Assembly: GCA_900312665.1 (NCBI GenBank)
Contig: ONZQ02000011.1
Span: 1,407,323-1,471,322 of the forward strand
DNA from: Cephalotrichum gorgonifer
Taxonomy: Eukaryota; Ascomycota; Sordariomycetes; Microascales; Microascaceae
Direction: 5' to 3'
DNA: 64,000 bases
The translations under genes and the position numbers were made by a program. Shown here in pieces: positions 1 to 9,380 of the stretch. Under the pieces are notes generated by a model that ran no database searches, was not told where the DNA came from, and saw only the letters and a program-made list of their open reading frames with translations. Every line of letters begins with the position of its first letter. Within the stretch, counting starts at the first letter, position 1.

Positions 1-2190
1 ACTGGGGCTCCTTCGCCTCGGGAGCAAGCTTCTCGCCTTCCTTCATACGCGCGAGCTTGCTATACAGCCCGCCACCCCATCCGAGGCCCGCTCGTGCCGT
101 ATCCGTAGACGTGATCGACTGGGAGCTATCCGGCCGCTTCCGTTTGACAGGGCTGAGGCTGATGGTCGTATTTCCCCGGTTTCCTATCAGTCCGAGGTCC
201 CTCGCGTCGGGTAGTGCTTGCGAAGGGACCGCAGAGGTCGAGCTCGAGGTCGTGGGCTGCGTGCCTGAGACACGCATATACTCCTGTCCTGCACCGCTCC
301 CAGTTTTACTCAGCGCCTTGATCAGCTGGTGCTCCTTCTCCCGGGCGATGACTCTTTTCTTCAATGCCTCCTCCCTCTGCTTCCTGTCTGCGACACCGTC
401 GATCAACGTCGCTGCGCTCATGGACTTGGACACGAACCAATGCGTGCCCGTCTCGTGGTCATAAGTCCCGTTCCGGCTCCGCACCGACGCTGGCGCTGGC
501 GTTGGCGTTGGATCTCCCGGGAACCGCTTGATCACCCGCGGTTTTTGCTTATACTCTCTGCCGAATCCCGTCTGGTTCACCTCCATCCTCGAAGAGCGTG
601 CTTTCCGCACAATCTCGTTGGCGTGGAACTCGCAGAACTCAGTCCGCTTCTTGTTCACCCACGAGTTGCAGAGCTGGCCGTCCTTTTTCATAGACTTGCA
701 GTATCCCAGGTCCCTCGATGTCCCAATCTCGATGATCGTGTCGGCGTCGGAGTTGATCACGAGGCTGAATTTACCCGAGTGTGTCTTGGCTCGTGGGGGA
801 GGCATGATGCTTGGGTTGAGGATGGCGATCACGGTTCCCTCGACGAGCTTCCAGAAGCGAGTGAAGCCGCCGTTGAAGAGGAAGAGTTCGAGCTCCCATT
901 CGAGGTCAACGATGGTAATCACCATGTACTTTGTCCTGTCAGACGCATTGAGTCCGTTCTCTGGCTTGTGTGACCTAGGATCTGACTTGCCAGCGACAAT
1001 GGCGAACACAACAATGTCTTCCTCCACGTCTGGGAGCTCGTAATTGGGCGATTTCACCTCTCTGAGCAAGTCCTTGACACTATACACCTTCTTTCCCTTG
1101 AGCTGACGAGCTAATGTGCCATGGGGCATGATTCTCTTCGTCAAGTGAAACGATGAGTATGACTCAAAGGACGCCGAGGCAGCCGCGGAACCACGGACGG
1201 GACGTTGATTCTCCGAGAGATTGGCGTTTGGCATGGCCGGTTCTTGGGTGAAAACACGAGGCGTGGGATTACTCTTCTCTAGCCCGCTTCCGGCAGCAGG
1301 TTTGAATGGTGCCCTCAAAACCTCGTCACGCGAGTATTCTGGCGGCCGCAGCTCCTCGTTGGGTATTGCGACAGCGGCTGATTTCAAACCCTCCATCTCA
1401 TCCTTGGAAATGCCAAAGGCATTCGTTCTCATCCGCCTTATCCTCTCCTGCCGCTCCCTCCTCTCTTCCTCCTCCGTCCTTGCTGCTGCCAGCCTCTCGT
1501 TGAAGCTCAGGGGCCGGGGGGTTTCGTTGGGAACCATGGATGCCGACGGAGCAGCCTGGCTTTCGGGACGCTTTCGTAGGCTAGGCGCACGTCTTAGAGA
1601 GACGTCCTTTGCTTTGAGACCCTTGTCGATTCCAAGGAGGACGCGGCTGGGGGAAGTCTGGGTCTCAGGAGCTTGGACTCTCCGAACGGGAGAAGCGGGG
1701 ATGACGATAGGTTGTGAAGATGGCGGACGATCCTGTCTTGTCGCTTGGGTTTTCGTAGGTGACGGGGCATGCTCCAAACCGGCTCTCGTGGCATCGTCCG
1801 CCTTCTCCTGTTGTGCCTTGGGCTTGTCTTTTTGTAGCCTCTTCAACTTTAAGCGAGCTTGGAGCAGCTGCATCTTGAGCTCCAGTGTCTCCTCGTCCTC
1901 GTCGTCTTCATCGGCGCCGGCGTTGGCGTCGTTATTCACGCCCTCAACCTGGGAGCCCGCAGCGCCATTCAATCCCCTTGCTCGCCGCATCGGGGATGGG
2001 GATGGCGACGTCCGTTCAGCCATTCGGCGTAGTCGTTCGCGGCCGCCGGGAGTGCCCATGCGGGCTTCGTGGGGAGATCGGGGTGGCCATTGGGGCTCGG
2101 CCGGAGGCGGGGCTAGGACATAAACGACGTCAATGGGGTGTTCTCGGGGATGGGGATCCAAGTGGGGGCATGTCACATACGTCGAGACAT
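1..2190 (-). CDS. mcm10: DNA replication factor Mcm10 (3' end cut by window edge)
   Basis: Mcm10 is a nuclear replication-initiation factor that binds the CMG helicase, single-stranded DNA and polymerase alpha. The reading frame is complement(join(<1..2112,2181..2190)); 707 residues are visible and the C-terminus lies beyond the left edge. The first coding exon is only 10 nt (ATG at 2190); a 68-nt intron follows with donor GTATGT, branch-like TTGAC and acceptor CTAG. The N-terminal third is charged and contains the family-typical stretch SRVLLGIDKGLKAKDVSLRR. The middle holds the OB-fold, followed by a CX9CX11CX2H zinc finger (key residues C, C, C, H in YCKSMKKDGQLC and FCEFH), which is the Mcm10 signature. 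The gene is divergent from rnh202 and shares a 1.1-kb promoter with ACGCGT sites. Identification is firm; the start depends on the inferred tiny exon. Confidence 0.93.
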
Positions 2191-3269
2191 GTCGGCAGGA
2201 TCGGGCAGAGAGGGTTCCCGCTGGCTTGAGAAGCCAGGGCCTCCCGAGTGTAGGGGAACAGGGGCAGGCAGTAGACGTGGTTGCCTCAGTCGAGATCGTG
2301 GCGTAGTGATAGGTATTTATTCGATAATGGGAGCGTACGATACGATACCCTGAACGGCGAACTCTTGGTGGTACAGGCACTAACTACTCAAGACGTCACT
2401 CTCCCGACAGGAGATAAGAAAATATGCTAGGTGGAGGGTCGGGAGAGAGGTGTCGTGCAATCGAAATTAATCGATGCTCGGTCGTGATGGGCCCTGGGGC
2501 TTGGGCGCCACTTCAATGTCGGTGTCGGTGGTGGTGTGGGTAGGAGAGGAGACAAAACTGGACGATGCCGCTAAAGGGATTCAGATTCGTCAGCAGCTCG
2601 GTCGTAAAGAAATGAATTGTTTAGCGAGACCCTCACGATTTCAGAATCCTCGGAGAATGGCTATCATTGGATTGTCTCACATAGACAATCTGCACGTGAT
2701 TGTCTTGGGATCACCCTCCGAATAGATGTCAAATCTCAAACGCAAATGATTACGATTTTTGTGGATTCTTGGACCAGGGATGCGAAGGATACGCGTAGAT
2801 TAAGGTTAATCGCATGCATGAGTTTCGACGCGACGCGTCATATACGCGCTTGAAAGGTCAGAAATTTGGCAAGCGAATTTAATATTTTGCAATATTTTTT
2901 CGCTTTGTTTTCCCACTCTCCTCATCAGAAAGTTTCTTCTGTTTTGAGCGCGAACAATAGAGAAGTTAATAGGAGTTCCTTCATTTTCGAGTAACTCGTT
3001 GCTCGTGGGTAAATGATGAGTTTTCGTCTCTGTCAATAAGACCTTTTTCCCATCGCCTCGAGTAGTTTGCGCCCGATTTAAAGTCCCAGCTGTCCACCCC
3101 TAGTGCACAGTCCGCCAACTTCCTGCACTGTACGCGGTACATACAACACGCGCCTACCACAGATCCATCTGAAGGTGATCCTAGAGCCAAAGAGGGATCA
3201 TCACTAACAGCGCATAACCCGACTCTCTGAGGCCAAATCGCCCTTCTTCATCCCATCGCAGTCCAATCC
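2191..3269. promoter_or_regulatory. Divergent promoter region between mcm10 and rnh202
   Basis: No gene is seen. The stretch is AT-richer than the flanking coding DNA, especially 2620-3030, and must carry the upstream regions of both neighbouring replication genes. It contains a cluster of ACGCG-core sites (separate entry) and two more cores nearer rnh202 at 3132 (ACGCGG) and 3148 (ACGCGC). Confidence 0.6.
2791..2849. promoter_or_regulatory. Cluster of MluI cell-cycle box (MCB) type sites
   Basis: Four ACGCGN cores lie within 60 bp: ACGCGT at 2791, ACGCGA at 2828, ACGCGT at 2833 and ACGCGC at 2844. In fungi the MBF complex (Swi6 with an APSES DNA-binding partner) binds ACGCGT to drive G1/S genes. 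Both flanking genes act in DNA replication or genome maintenance. Binding here is inferred from sequence only. Confidence 0.55.
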
Positions 3270-4577
3270 ATGGCGAGAACTAGAGCTTCTAACCCTGCGG
3301 CTTCTGCGGACCCTGCCGCTGCCGCCAACCCGAAATCCGTCCACATCCTCCCTGCGCAGGCGACCAGCTCGCCGAAACTCTTTGTCCTCCCCCGCGCGGC
3401 AACCCGCGATGCCAAAGTCGTCACGCTCCCCAATCCCCGTTACGCAAAGCCCACGCGCTACCTCGCATGTCCCGAGACGGGTCTCTACGAATTCACTAGG
3501 ATCTCCGCCCCAAAAACCACCCCTCGCAGCTTTCTCATCGAAACCCCGGTCCCGACCCAAGATGGAGAGCAGATGGCGCAGGGCAGCCCCCGTGTTGACG
3601 GCCAGGTCGTCGCAGGGGCAGACCTATACATCGCGACACCAATCGATCCACTCTTCCTCCTCATCCCTGCCCTAACGGCTCCTGAGCCCAAAGCCAAGCG
3701 CATGTTCGTGACGAGCGACGACCACTTCGACAAGCTGCCCGAAGAAGCATCCCACCTTAGCACCGTTCTCTCTGTAGAGAACATACGGAAGCTGTTCGAG
3801 GCGAGGATGAGATGCGTATGCGACACAGTCCAGGCAGGAGGCGAGACGATGTTCCGCATAAACGAAGGCAAGCTACTAGGGGAGATCCTACAAAAGGCGA
3901 GGCGCATGGCGGAGGGTTCGCTCCCACTGAGCATGAAGGAGAAGTTTGTAACGAAGGCTCTCGAGGCGCCTATCCTATCACAGAGGAGATTGCCAGTGAG
4001 GCCAACGGAGCCAGCTAGCGCCGATGATTCCACATCCACACCCGCGGCCTCGACACCTAAGACCGAGTCTGAAGATTCCCAGGCGTCGACCGACGCGACG
4101 GAGAGCTCGACTTCGGTAGAGTCTCAGGCTTCCACTGCCCCAACCTCGATATCCGAGGGACCGGGCGAAGACACGGTCAAGGCGGCGATAGAGGCATCGG
4201 AAGAAGTCGTCGCGCTTCAACAGCTCAAGGTCGCCTTCGACTTCATACGCGCCAGTTACCTTCCCCCCGAGATTTCGAAGCGCCTCGCTGAGATGCTCAA
4301 AGATGAAACCTTGTCAGGGGCGAGCTTTGCCCCATTGGAGGGGTACCTGGCACAGCTGGCAAAGCTGCGGGCGGACGCCATGGCTTCGCGGTCAGTAGGT
4401 GATTATTCGAAGAAGCACTCGCGGGACGAAGAGGAGGACGACGCGAGGGAGGCTAAGAAGCGGAAGGCAGAAGAGGAGAAGAAGAAGAAGGCCCTAGAAA
4501 GCAGGGGCGTGCGGGAACTGAAGAAGGTTAATACCACGGGAATGAGGAAGATGAGTGACTTCTTCAAGAAGAAGTGA
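3270..4577 (+). CDS. rnh202: Ribonuclease H2 subunit B (Rnh202-type)
   Basis: Non-catalytic subunit B of the nuclear RNase H2 heterotrimer, which removes ribonucleotides from DNA and RNA of R-loops. It is an uninterrupted ORF of 435 residues. The N-terminal half reads as the RNase H2B triple-barrel/wHTH family: PKLFVLPRAATRDAKVVTLP, then CPETGLYEFTRI, then ADLYIATPIDPLFLLIPAL and a helical part around FDKLPEE. A low-complexity Ser/Thr/Glu linker spans about residues 245-305. The far C-terminus, GMRKMSDFFKKK, matches the PCNA-interacting (PIP-like) box known from RNase H2B, here lacking the consensus Gln. It is divergent from mcm10 and convergent with duo1 (206 nt between stops). The start ATG is the first in frame with a good context. 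Confidence 0.9.
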   Translation: MARTRASNPAASADPAAAANPKSVHILPAQATSSPKLFVLPRAATRDAKVVTLPNPRYAKPTRYLACPETGLYEFTRISAPKTTPRSFLIETPVPTQDGEQMAQGSPRVDGQVVAGADLYIATPIDPLFLLIPALTAPEPKAKRMFVTSDDHFDKLPEEASHLSTVLSVENIRKLFEARMRCVCDTVQAGGETMFRINEGKLLGEILQKARRMAEGSLPLSMKEKFVTKALEAPILSQRRLPVRPTEPASADDSTSTPAASTPKTESEDSQASTDATESSTSVESQASTAPTSISEGPGEDTVKAAIEASEEVVALQQLKVAFDFIRASYLPPEISKRLAEMLKDETLSGASFAPLEGYLAQLAKLRADAMASRSVGDYSKKHSRDEEEDDAREAKKRKAEEEKKKKALESRGVRELKKVNTTGMRKMSDFFKKK

Positions 4578-4783
4578 AGGGAAGTGGTGTATCTTGGGAT
4601 GTACGAGAAGATTTCGAATTGTAATATTACAGGTACGGGGGTGTCAGTCAGTCTGGGCATGGGTGGTTCAAGGTATTATTGGAAATCACGGGGACACATT
4701 AGCAGTATGAGGACAGGACAACTGGAATACCTGTATCCTTTTACTCATTGATATTCACCCCATACATTAGCGCCGCGCCCATC

Positions 4784-5648
4784 TCACGCTCTTGGGCGTC
4801 TCCCCCTAACGCTCCCAACTCCCCTTCCGATCCCCGATCCTCGCACGCTCGGAATACTTGACACACTGCGGTCATCAGAGGAGCCAGCCCCTCTCGCAGC
4901 ACCCCTTGCAAGCCCTCCTCCCGTAACCGCTCCAGCAGTGCCTCTCGCAGTTCCTCGCACAGCCCCTCTTACAACCCCCCTCCCCCTCGATCTTAGCCCC
5001 CGTGAGCCCCTCGTCGGTGCCGCCGTACCAGCCTGTCTCCTCATTTCTTCTTCTTCGGCACGTCTCTTTGCCTCTTCGCGCCGCCTATGCTCTTCCGTCA
5101 ATCGACGCTCTGCCTCCTGTTGCTTCTGTATCGCCTCGGCCTCGATATCGACAAGGTCTTGCGTCGCGCCTCTCCAGCTCGGGTCTTCAATTAGACGGTG
5201 GTTATGCTCTGTTTGGGAGAGGATCCGGGTCCACGTATTTAAGAGGGTCGATGTGCCAGAGACGGTGCCGGAGACGGTCTGTCCGGTTCTAGTTAGTCAT
5301 GGCTGCTTCTCCTTGAACCGAAATATACCGTAACAAAATCTGCAATAACGCATCGCAGGTTGTAGTGAGGGTAGACCGGAGCCTACTAACCTTCATGTTG
5401 TCCCTGGTTCGTTCCAGAGAGCTTATGATGCCCTCGATGGCCCGATTAACATTTTTCACTCCTTCTAGTTCCTTCCGCAGCGCTGCTTCATGGTCGTACG
5501 TTGGGTCAGGCTCATTATGTGGGGTCTTCGGGGTCTTCGGGGTCTTTGGCGTCCTGGGCCGGTCGGACGGCTGTGGCTCTCGAGGTGTGGCGGAAGGGGA
5601 TGCCCAGATGTCTTCCGTCAGGGAGTCATCGGCAGTGAAGTCCGACAT
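4784..5648 (-). CDS. duo1: DASH/Dam1 complex subunit Duo1
   Basis: Duo1 is a component of the fungal DASH (Dam1) ring that couples kinetochores to spindle microtubules. CDS is complement(join(4784..5278,5391..5648)), 250 residues. The single 112-nt intron has donor GTTAGT, branch ACTAAC and acceptor ACAG; joining restores the conserved run DNMKTVSGTVSGTSTLLNTW, then TRILSQTEHNHRLI and a Glu-rich coiled region. The N-terminus has a TPKTPKTPKTP repeat, possible proline-directed kinase sites. The C-terminal third is an RG-rich tail (about residues 163-245) ending in RGRRPRA, basic and probably disordered. It is convergent with rnh202 and divergent from the SP/TP-rich gene at 6649. The core assignment is strong; the biological role of the RG tail is unknown. 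Confidence 0.9.
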
Positions 5649-6648
5649 GGCGGCTGTGGGTAGTGGGAGTCCGCGACAATTAGAAGGCCGAGATATCGTA
5701 GACTAACTTGTTGCGAGACAAGAAATACACGTGCATTGATATGACGTTGCAATTATTGCGATCGAGACAAGGCTGTTGTTGCCGTTGACAACACTTTGGT
5801 GGGGTTCACCCTCAGTTCGGAGCAGCAACTTCACTGCGGGGCAGTCCGTTGGTGGAGGGGGAGCTAAGTACTCCGTGCGGTTAGAGGCTTCCTAAACCAG
5901 AAGCTGCGCAAGTGGGTCCAAAGCACTTTATAGGAAGCTCTCCTATTGGCCTTGCGGCACTTCTCTGACGCGAAACTGGCGCGTAGCAAAAATGGAACGC
6001 GACGACTGGCTCATAGGACCATGGATTTTGGGGCAACTGCCATGCGAAGTAACTAACGGGGCCCAACCAAGTATCAAGACCCACCAGCCACCTCACCACT
6101 GCCCTGCAGCTCCCCACCACTCCCTGCCTCCCCATTTTCCCGCCCTTGCACTTGCCCAAGCATTCCTTATGACACCGCCATAATAATGCTGCCGTAATGC
6201 TTCATCGAAATTCACACTTTCTCCCAATTCATACCACTTCTCCTTTGACCCAGCAACCAAGCAAAACATACCATCACCTGTCGCGTCGGCGCTTTTCCAA
6301 GCATTAATACTTCATCATCATTTATTCTTTTTTTTTTACTTGGCAGCTGTCTATTAATCTTTTACAGAGCCGCTACTGGAGCCCTGGTTTCATCGACATT
6401 TCGAGTGCAATCCAGATCTCGCTCACCGACTTGCGCTACAGAACCCATCCGACCGACCATCAAAGACGAGGTGATTCCCGAGCCGCCAGGCAGGACAAAG
6501 CATCGGACTGTAGCATACAGCAAACAGGGGCCGACAAAGAATACCTACCTCCCAGCGGAACCCTGTTTGGTCGAAGACAACAATTTCTCCGGCGATTGTG
6601 TGGTCTCACAAGGTGCGACCGCCAGACGCTATTAAAGTCAATTCAGCA
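5649..6648. promoter_or_regulatory. Divergent promoter region of duo1 and the gene at 6649
   Basis: No gene is seen. ACGCG-core motifs occur at 5968 (ACGCGAAA), about 5978-5984 (GGCGCGT, reverse orientation), 5997 (ACGCGA) and 6281 (TCGCGT, reverse ACGCGA). An inverted CCAAT-type box (CTATTGGC) lies near 5943. A T-rich tract is at about 6330-6340, upstream of the 6649 start. Regulatory meaning is inferred from motif resemblance to MBF/SBF sites. Confidence 0.45.
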
Positions 6649-8093
6649 ATGGCTCCCGCCATGCGTTCCTCCACACCTCCTCCTCCTACAAGACTCCATA
6701 CACCACCAACCCCAAAACACGGATTCAGCGACCATTGGGAACCTTATTCCCCTCCCCGCAAATCCGCCCGCATCTCGGCCCAGCACGCCACAAACAGAAC
6801 CCCGCCACCTCGCAATTCCTCCTCAAACACCGACCCCTTCGGACCCGCCAAAACATCCCGCGCCCAGTCGTCATCATCCACCGGCATGGTCTCGCCCTTG
6901 GAATCACCACATAAAAAGTCTCGCACGTCTTCCGCAATGGACTGGAATGACTCCACGCAGGTCGCCGGTCGCCTGAGCGCCAACGACGCCGCAAAGGCCG
7001 CCGCTTCCCTCAACCAGGACAAGACCTCCACTTCCACGCGCCAGACCGCCAGCACCACGATTTCGCGCACCACGGGGATGCTTCCTACACCCGCGAAGAC
7101 GCCTAAGAAGGCGCCAGCGGAGAAAAACCCGGCCATACAGTCGATCGCACGAAACTTGTTTGCGTCGGATGAGGAGATCATGCCGAGCCCCAGAAAGGCG
7201 CGCGCTAAGAAGTACACCGGCATCTCGTTGGATAGCTTCAGAGCGGAGGAGGATCCAATAGAGATTTTCACGGACTCAAAGGAGCGGGTCCCCGAGAAGG
7301 AGGTGAGCGCAGACAACCCCTTCTACGGGGAGCAGGTGCATACCAATCCCGCTCCCGGAGGCCAAGAGTCTGGACTGCGACGAAGCAAGCGCAGGCATGT
7401 CCACGTCCCTGGAGAGGGCCGCCAGACCGTCGAGGAGGCGATGCAGCGAGAAGACGGATTAGTTTACGTATTGTGAGTACTTGTCCCATTTACATTCCTA
7501 TGTATCCCTTCACTGCTTCACCGCTTGTCCTATCTGCATTTTCGCCCCTACATTCACACCATTTGCCATTCGCACCTTCCTAACTAATTTCGTTCCACAG
7601 CCGCGGCAAGAAAGTTTTCCGAAAATTCGCAGAAACCGGCGGACTCGATGGGGAAGACGACGGTGCCGAGGATGGGGGTGAGTCTCCCGTCCACGGACGG
7701 ATGACCCGATCGTCGATCAAGCCGCGTCTGCTCTTCCCATCGAAACCACGATCGGAGGCGGCGATCCAAGAGGAAGAGGCCGACACGGACATCGATGACG
7801 ACGCCAACACGAGGTCTGCGGAGCGCACCGATGGGCCCCAGACGCCGACGGTTGAGTCAAAAGTTAGCACACCAAACGCACCTGGATACTCTCCCGTGTC
7901 GCCGCCCGATACTCGACGGACCACCCGGACTCGGGACAGGAAGCTCGACGAGGGTACGCCCATCAAGCCCAAGGGCAGGACCAGCCCTTTCGACTCCTGG
8001 CCCCGCGTAAAGAGCCGGTCGGACAGCGGGGTCTCCACCAAGCGGGCTGGATCGAGCCTGACCTCCGCCACGGCAAAGAAAGCGCGCTCTTAG
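6649..8093 (+). CDS. Conserved-looking SP/TP-rich protein of unknown function
   Basis: Two exons, join(6649..7472,7601..8093), 438 residues. The intron of 128 nt has donor GTGAGT, branch CTAAC and acceptor CACAG. The start chosen is the ATG at 6649 in a good context (AGCAATGGC). The protein is polar and largely disordered, with many Ser-Pro and Thr-Pro pairs, for example LPTPAKTPKK and IMPSPRKARAKK. Between these lies an ordered-looking segment, IQSIARNLFASDEEIM, followed by YTGISLDSF and ADNPFYG. Across the splice join it reads REDGLVYVFRGKKVFRKF, a compact segment that is probably the most structured part. I do not recognise a named family. The proline-directed sites, basic patches and ACGCG-bearing promoter shared with duo1 hint at a nuclear CDK substrate, but that is inference. 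Confidence 0.8.
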
Positions 8094-9380
8094 GTGCACA
8101 CGACCTGGACATGAGCTCTCGGTTGTCGGGACAGTTTTCGGGTTGGGGTCGGCATATTTGGTGTTTTTTTTTCTCTCTTTTCGTTCTTACTTCTCTCCCA
8201 ATTTATCGTTCAAGATGCACACGCCACTAGGCGTTCGACACTTATTTACATTTCTTGGGCCCACCCCGTCCTGACAGACAAGGGGGTATGGGGGTGGCAG
8301 GATGGCTCATGATGGTCTTGTTCTGACCGAGTTGTAATGGCTTTCGTACATGGTGTATGGATTCCTGATGGCTTCCTCTTGTCGCGAATCCTGTCTTTCT
8401 GTTTGTTTGGTTTCTTGAGGAGACCGGTTTTGAGGAGGATTGTAATGTCTGAGGATGGCGAAACGAGGCGTTGGGGTAGGAAACATAGGGTTACGCATGT
8501 ACTTAGATACCGAACAATCATATTATGGCACGAGAATCAGAGTGATGCGAGGCCGATGCCAAGAAGAACGACAGAGCAAATTCGTGGAGCCAGTCTGTGG
8601 TTGTGAAGTACTCGTAGGCCAATCCATGCATGAGTAGATCCGCAAGAGGTTTGCTCTGACATATGATGAGTGTACGAGAGTATGTACGGAGTAGAGGCAC
8701 ATATTTTGTCCTCCGAGTTCCCCGACGGACTTCCTCTAGATGCTCCTTGGCAGAGGTATGAAGTTAGTCACGTCACGGGCTTGGTGCCTAACAATACACC
8801 ATACAAAATGTGGCACCAGCATTGCCTTGAGTCCCAACCGGAGGCCAATTCGCGCCTGCGGTTGGCCCACGCATCCAACGTCTCTTCAATTAAGTTGTGT
8901 CATGCCCCGCCATGGTAACGTAATGCCTCGGAATCGGAACCCCACCATCGTCACTAATGTAATAATGCGTTCGACCGCCGGCCCAATACAAAGTCCAAGA
9001 AAGTCTGTCTGTCGCAGTTTCCACCCCACAACCATCCCTCTTCAAATATTTATCTCGACTCATTGCCGGGGAAGTAAATCTCATACTGCGGTTTAAGATA
9101 CCGTATTGTTCCTCCCGTGTTCGTGTCCGGGACTACCAATCACAACCACTTAATCTCCAAATCACCTTGTTCCCTATCTATACATATACCAGCCATCAGC
9201 CGGGTTCCTTCGCGCTCTCTCCTGCCCCTCCACGATCACACCATAAGAGCTACCGCGAACTCACCAGCGCTACACTCCTTCCTTCGTGACGGACTCTGTT
9301 TCCAAAGAGCCCGAGAATAGACTTCTCTTCCCATCTCTCGAACACATCGATCGCCCCCGCCCCGCGATCCATAGCTCAAG
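8094..9380. other. Intergenic region upstream of pby1
   Basis: 1.3 kb without a supportable gene. Pyrimidine-rich tracts just after 8150 probably belong to the 3' end of the preceding transcript, and C/T-rich sequence at 9170-9380 looks like the pby1 leader. Nothing else was recognised. Confidence 0.5.

Noticed and set aside
57..2123. Long plus-strand open frames (up to 300 codons) opposite mcm10
   Set aside because: The minus frame gives a full Mcm10 with its zinc finger; the plus frames are low-complexity shadows.
6649..8093. Whi5/Nrm1 assignment for the SP/TP-rich protein
   Set aside because: The GTB motif expected for that family was not found in the translated sequence.
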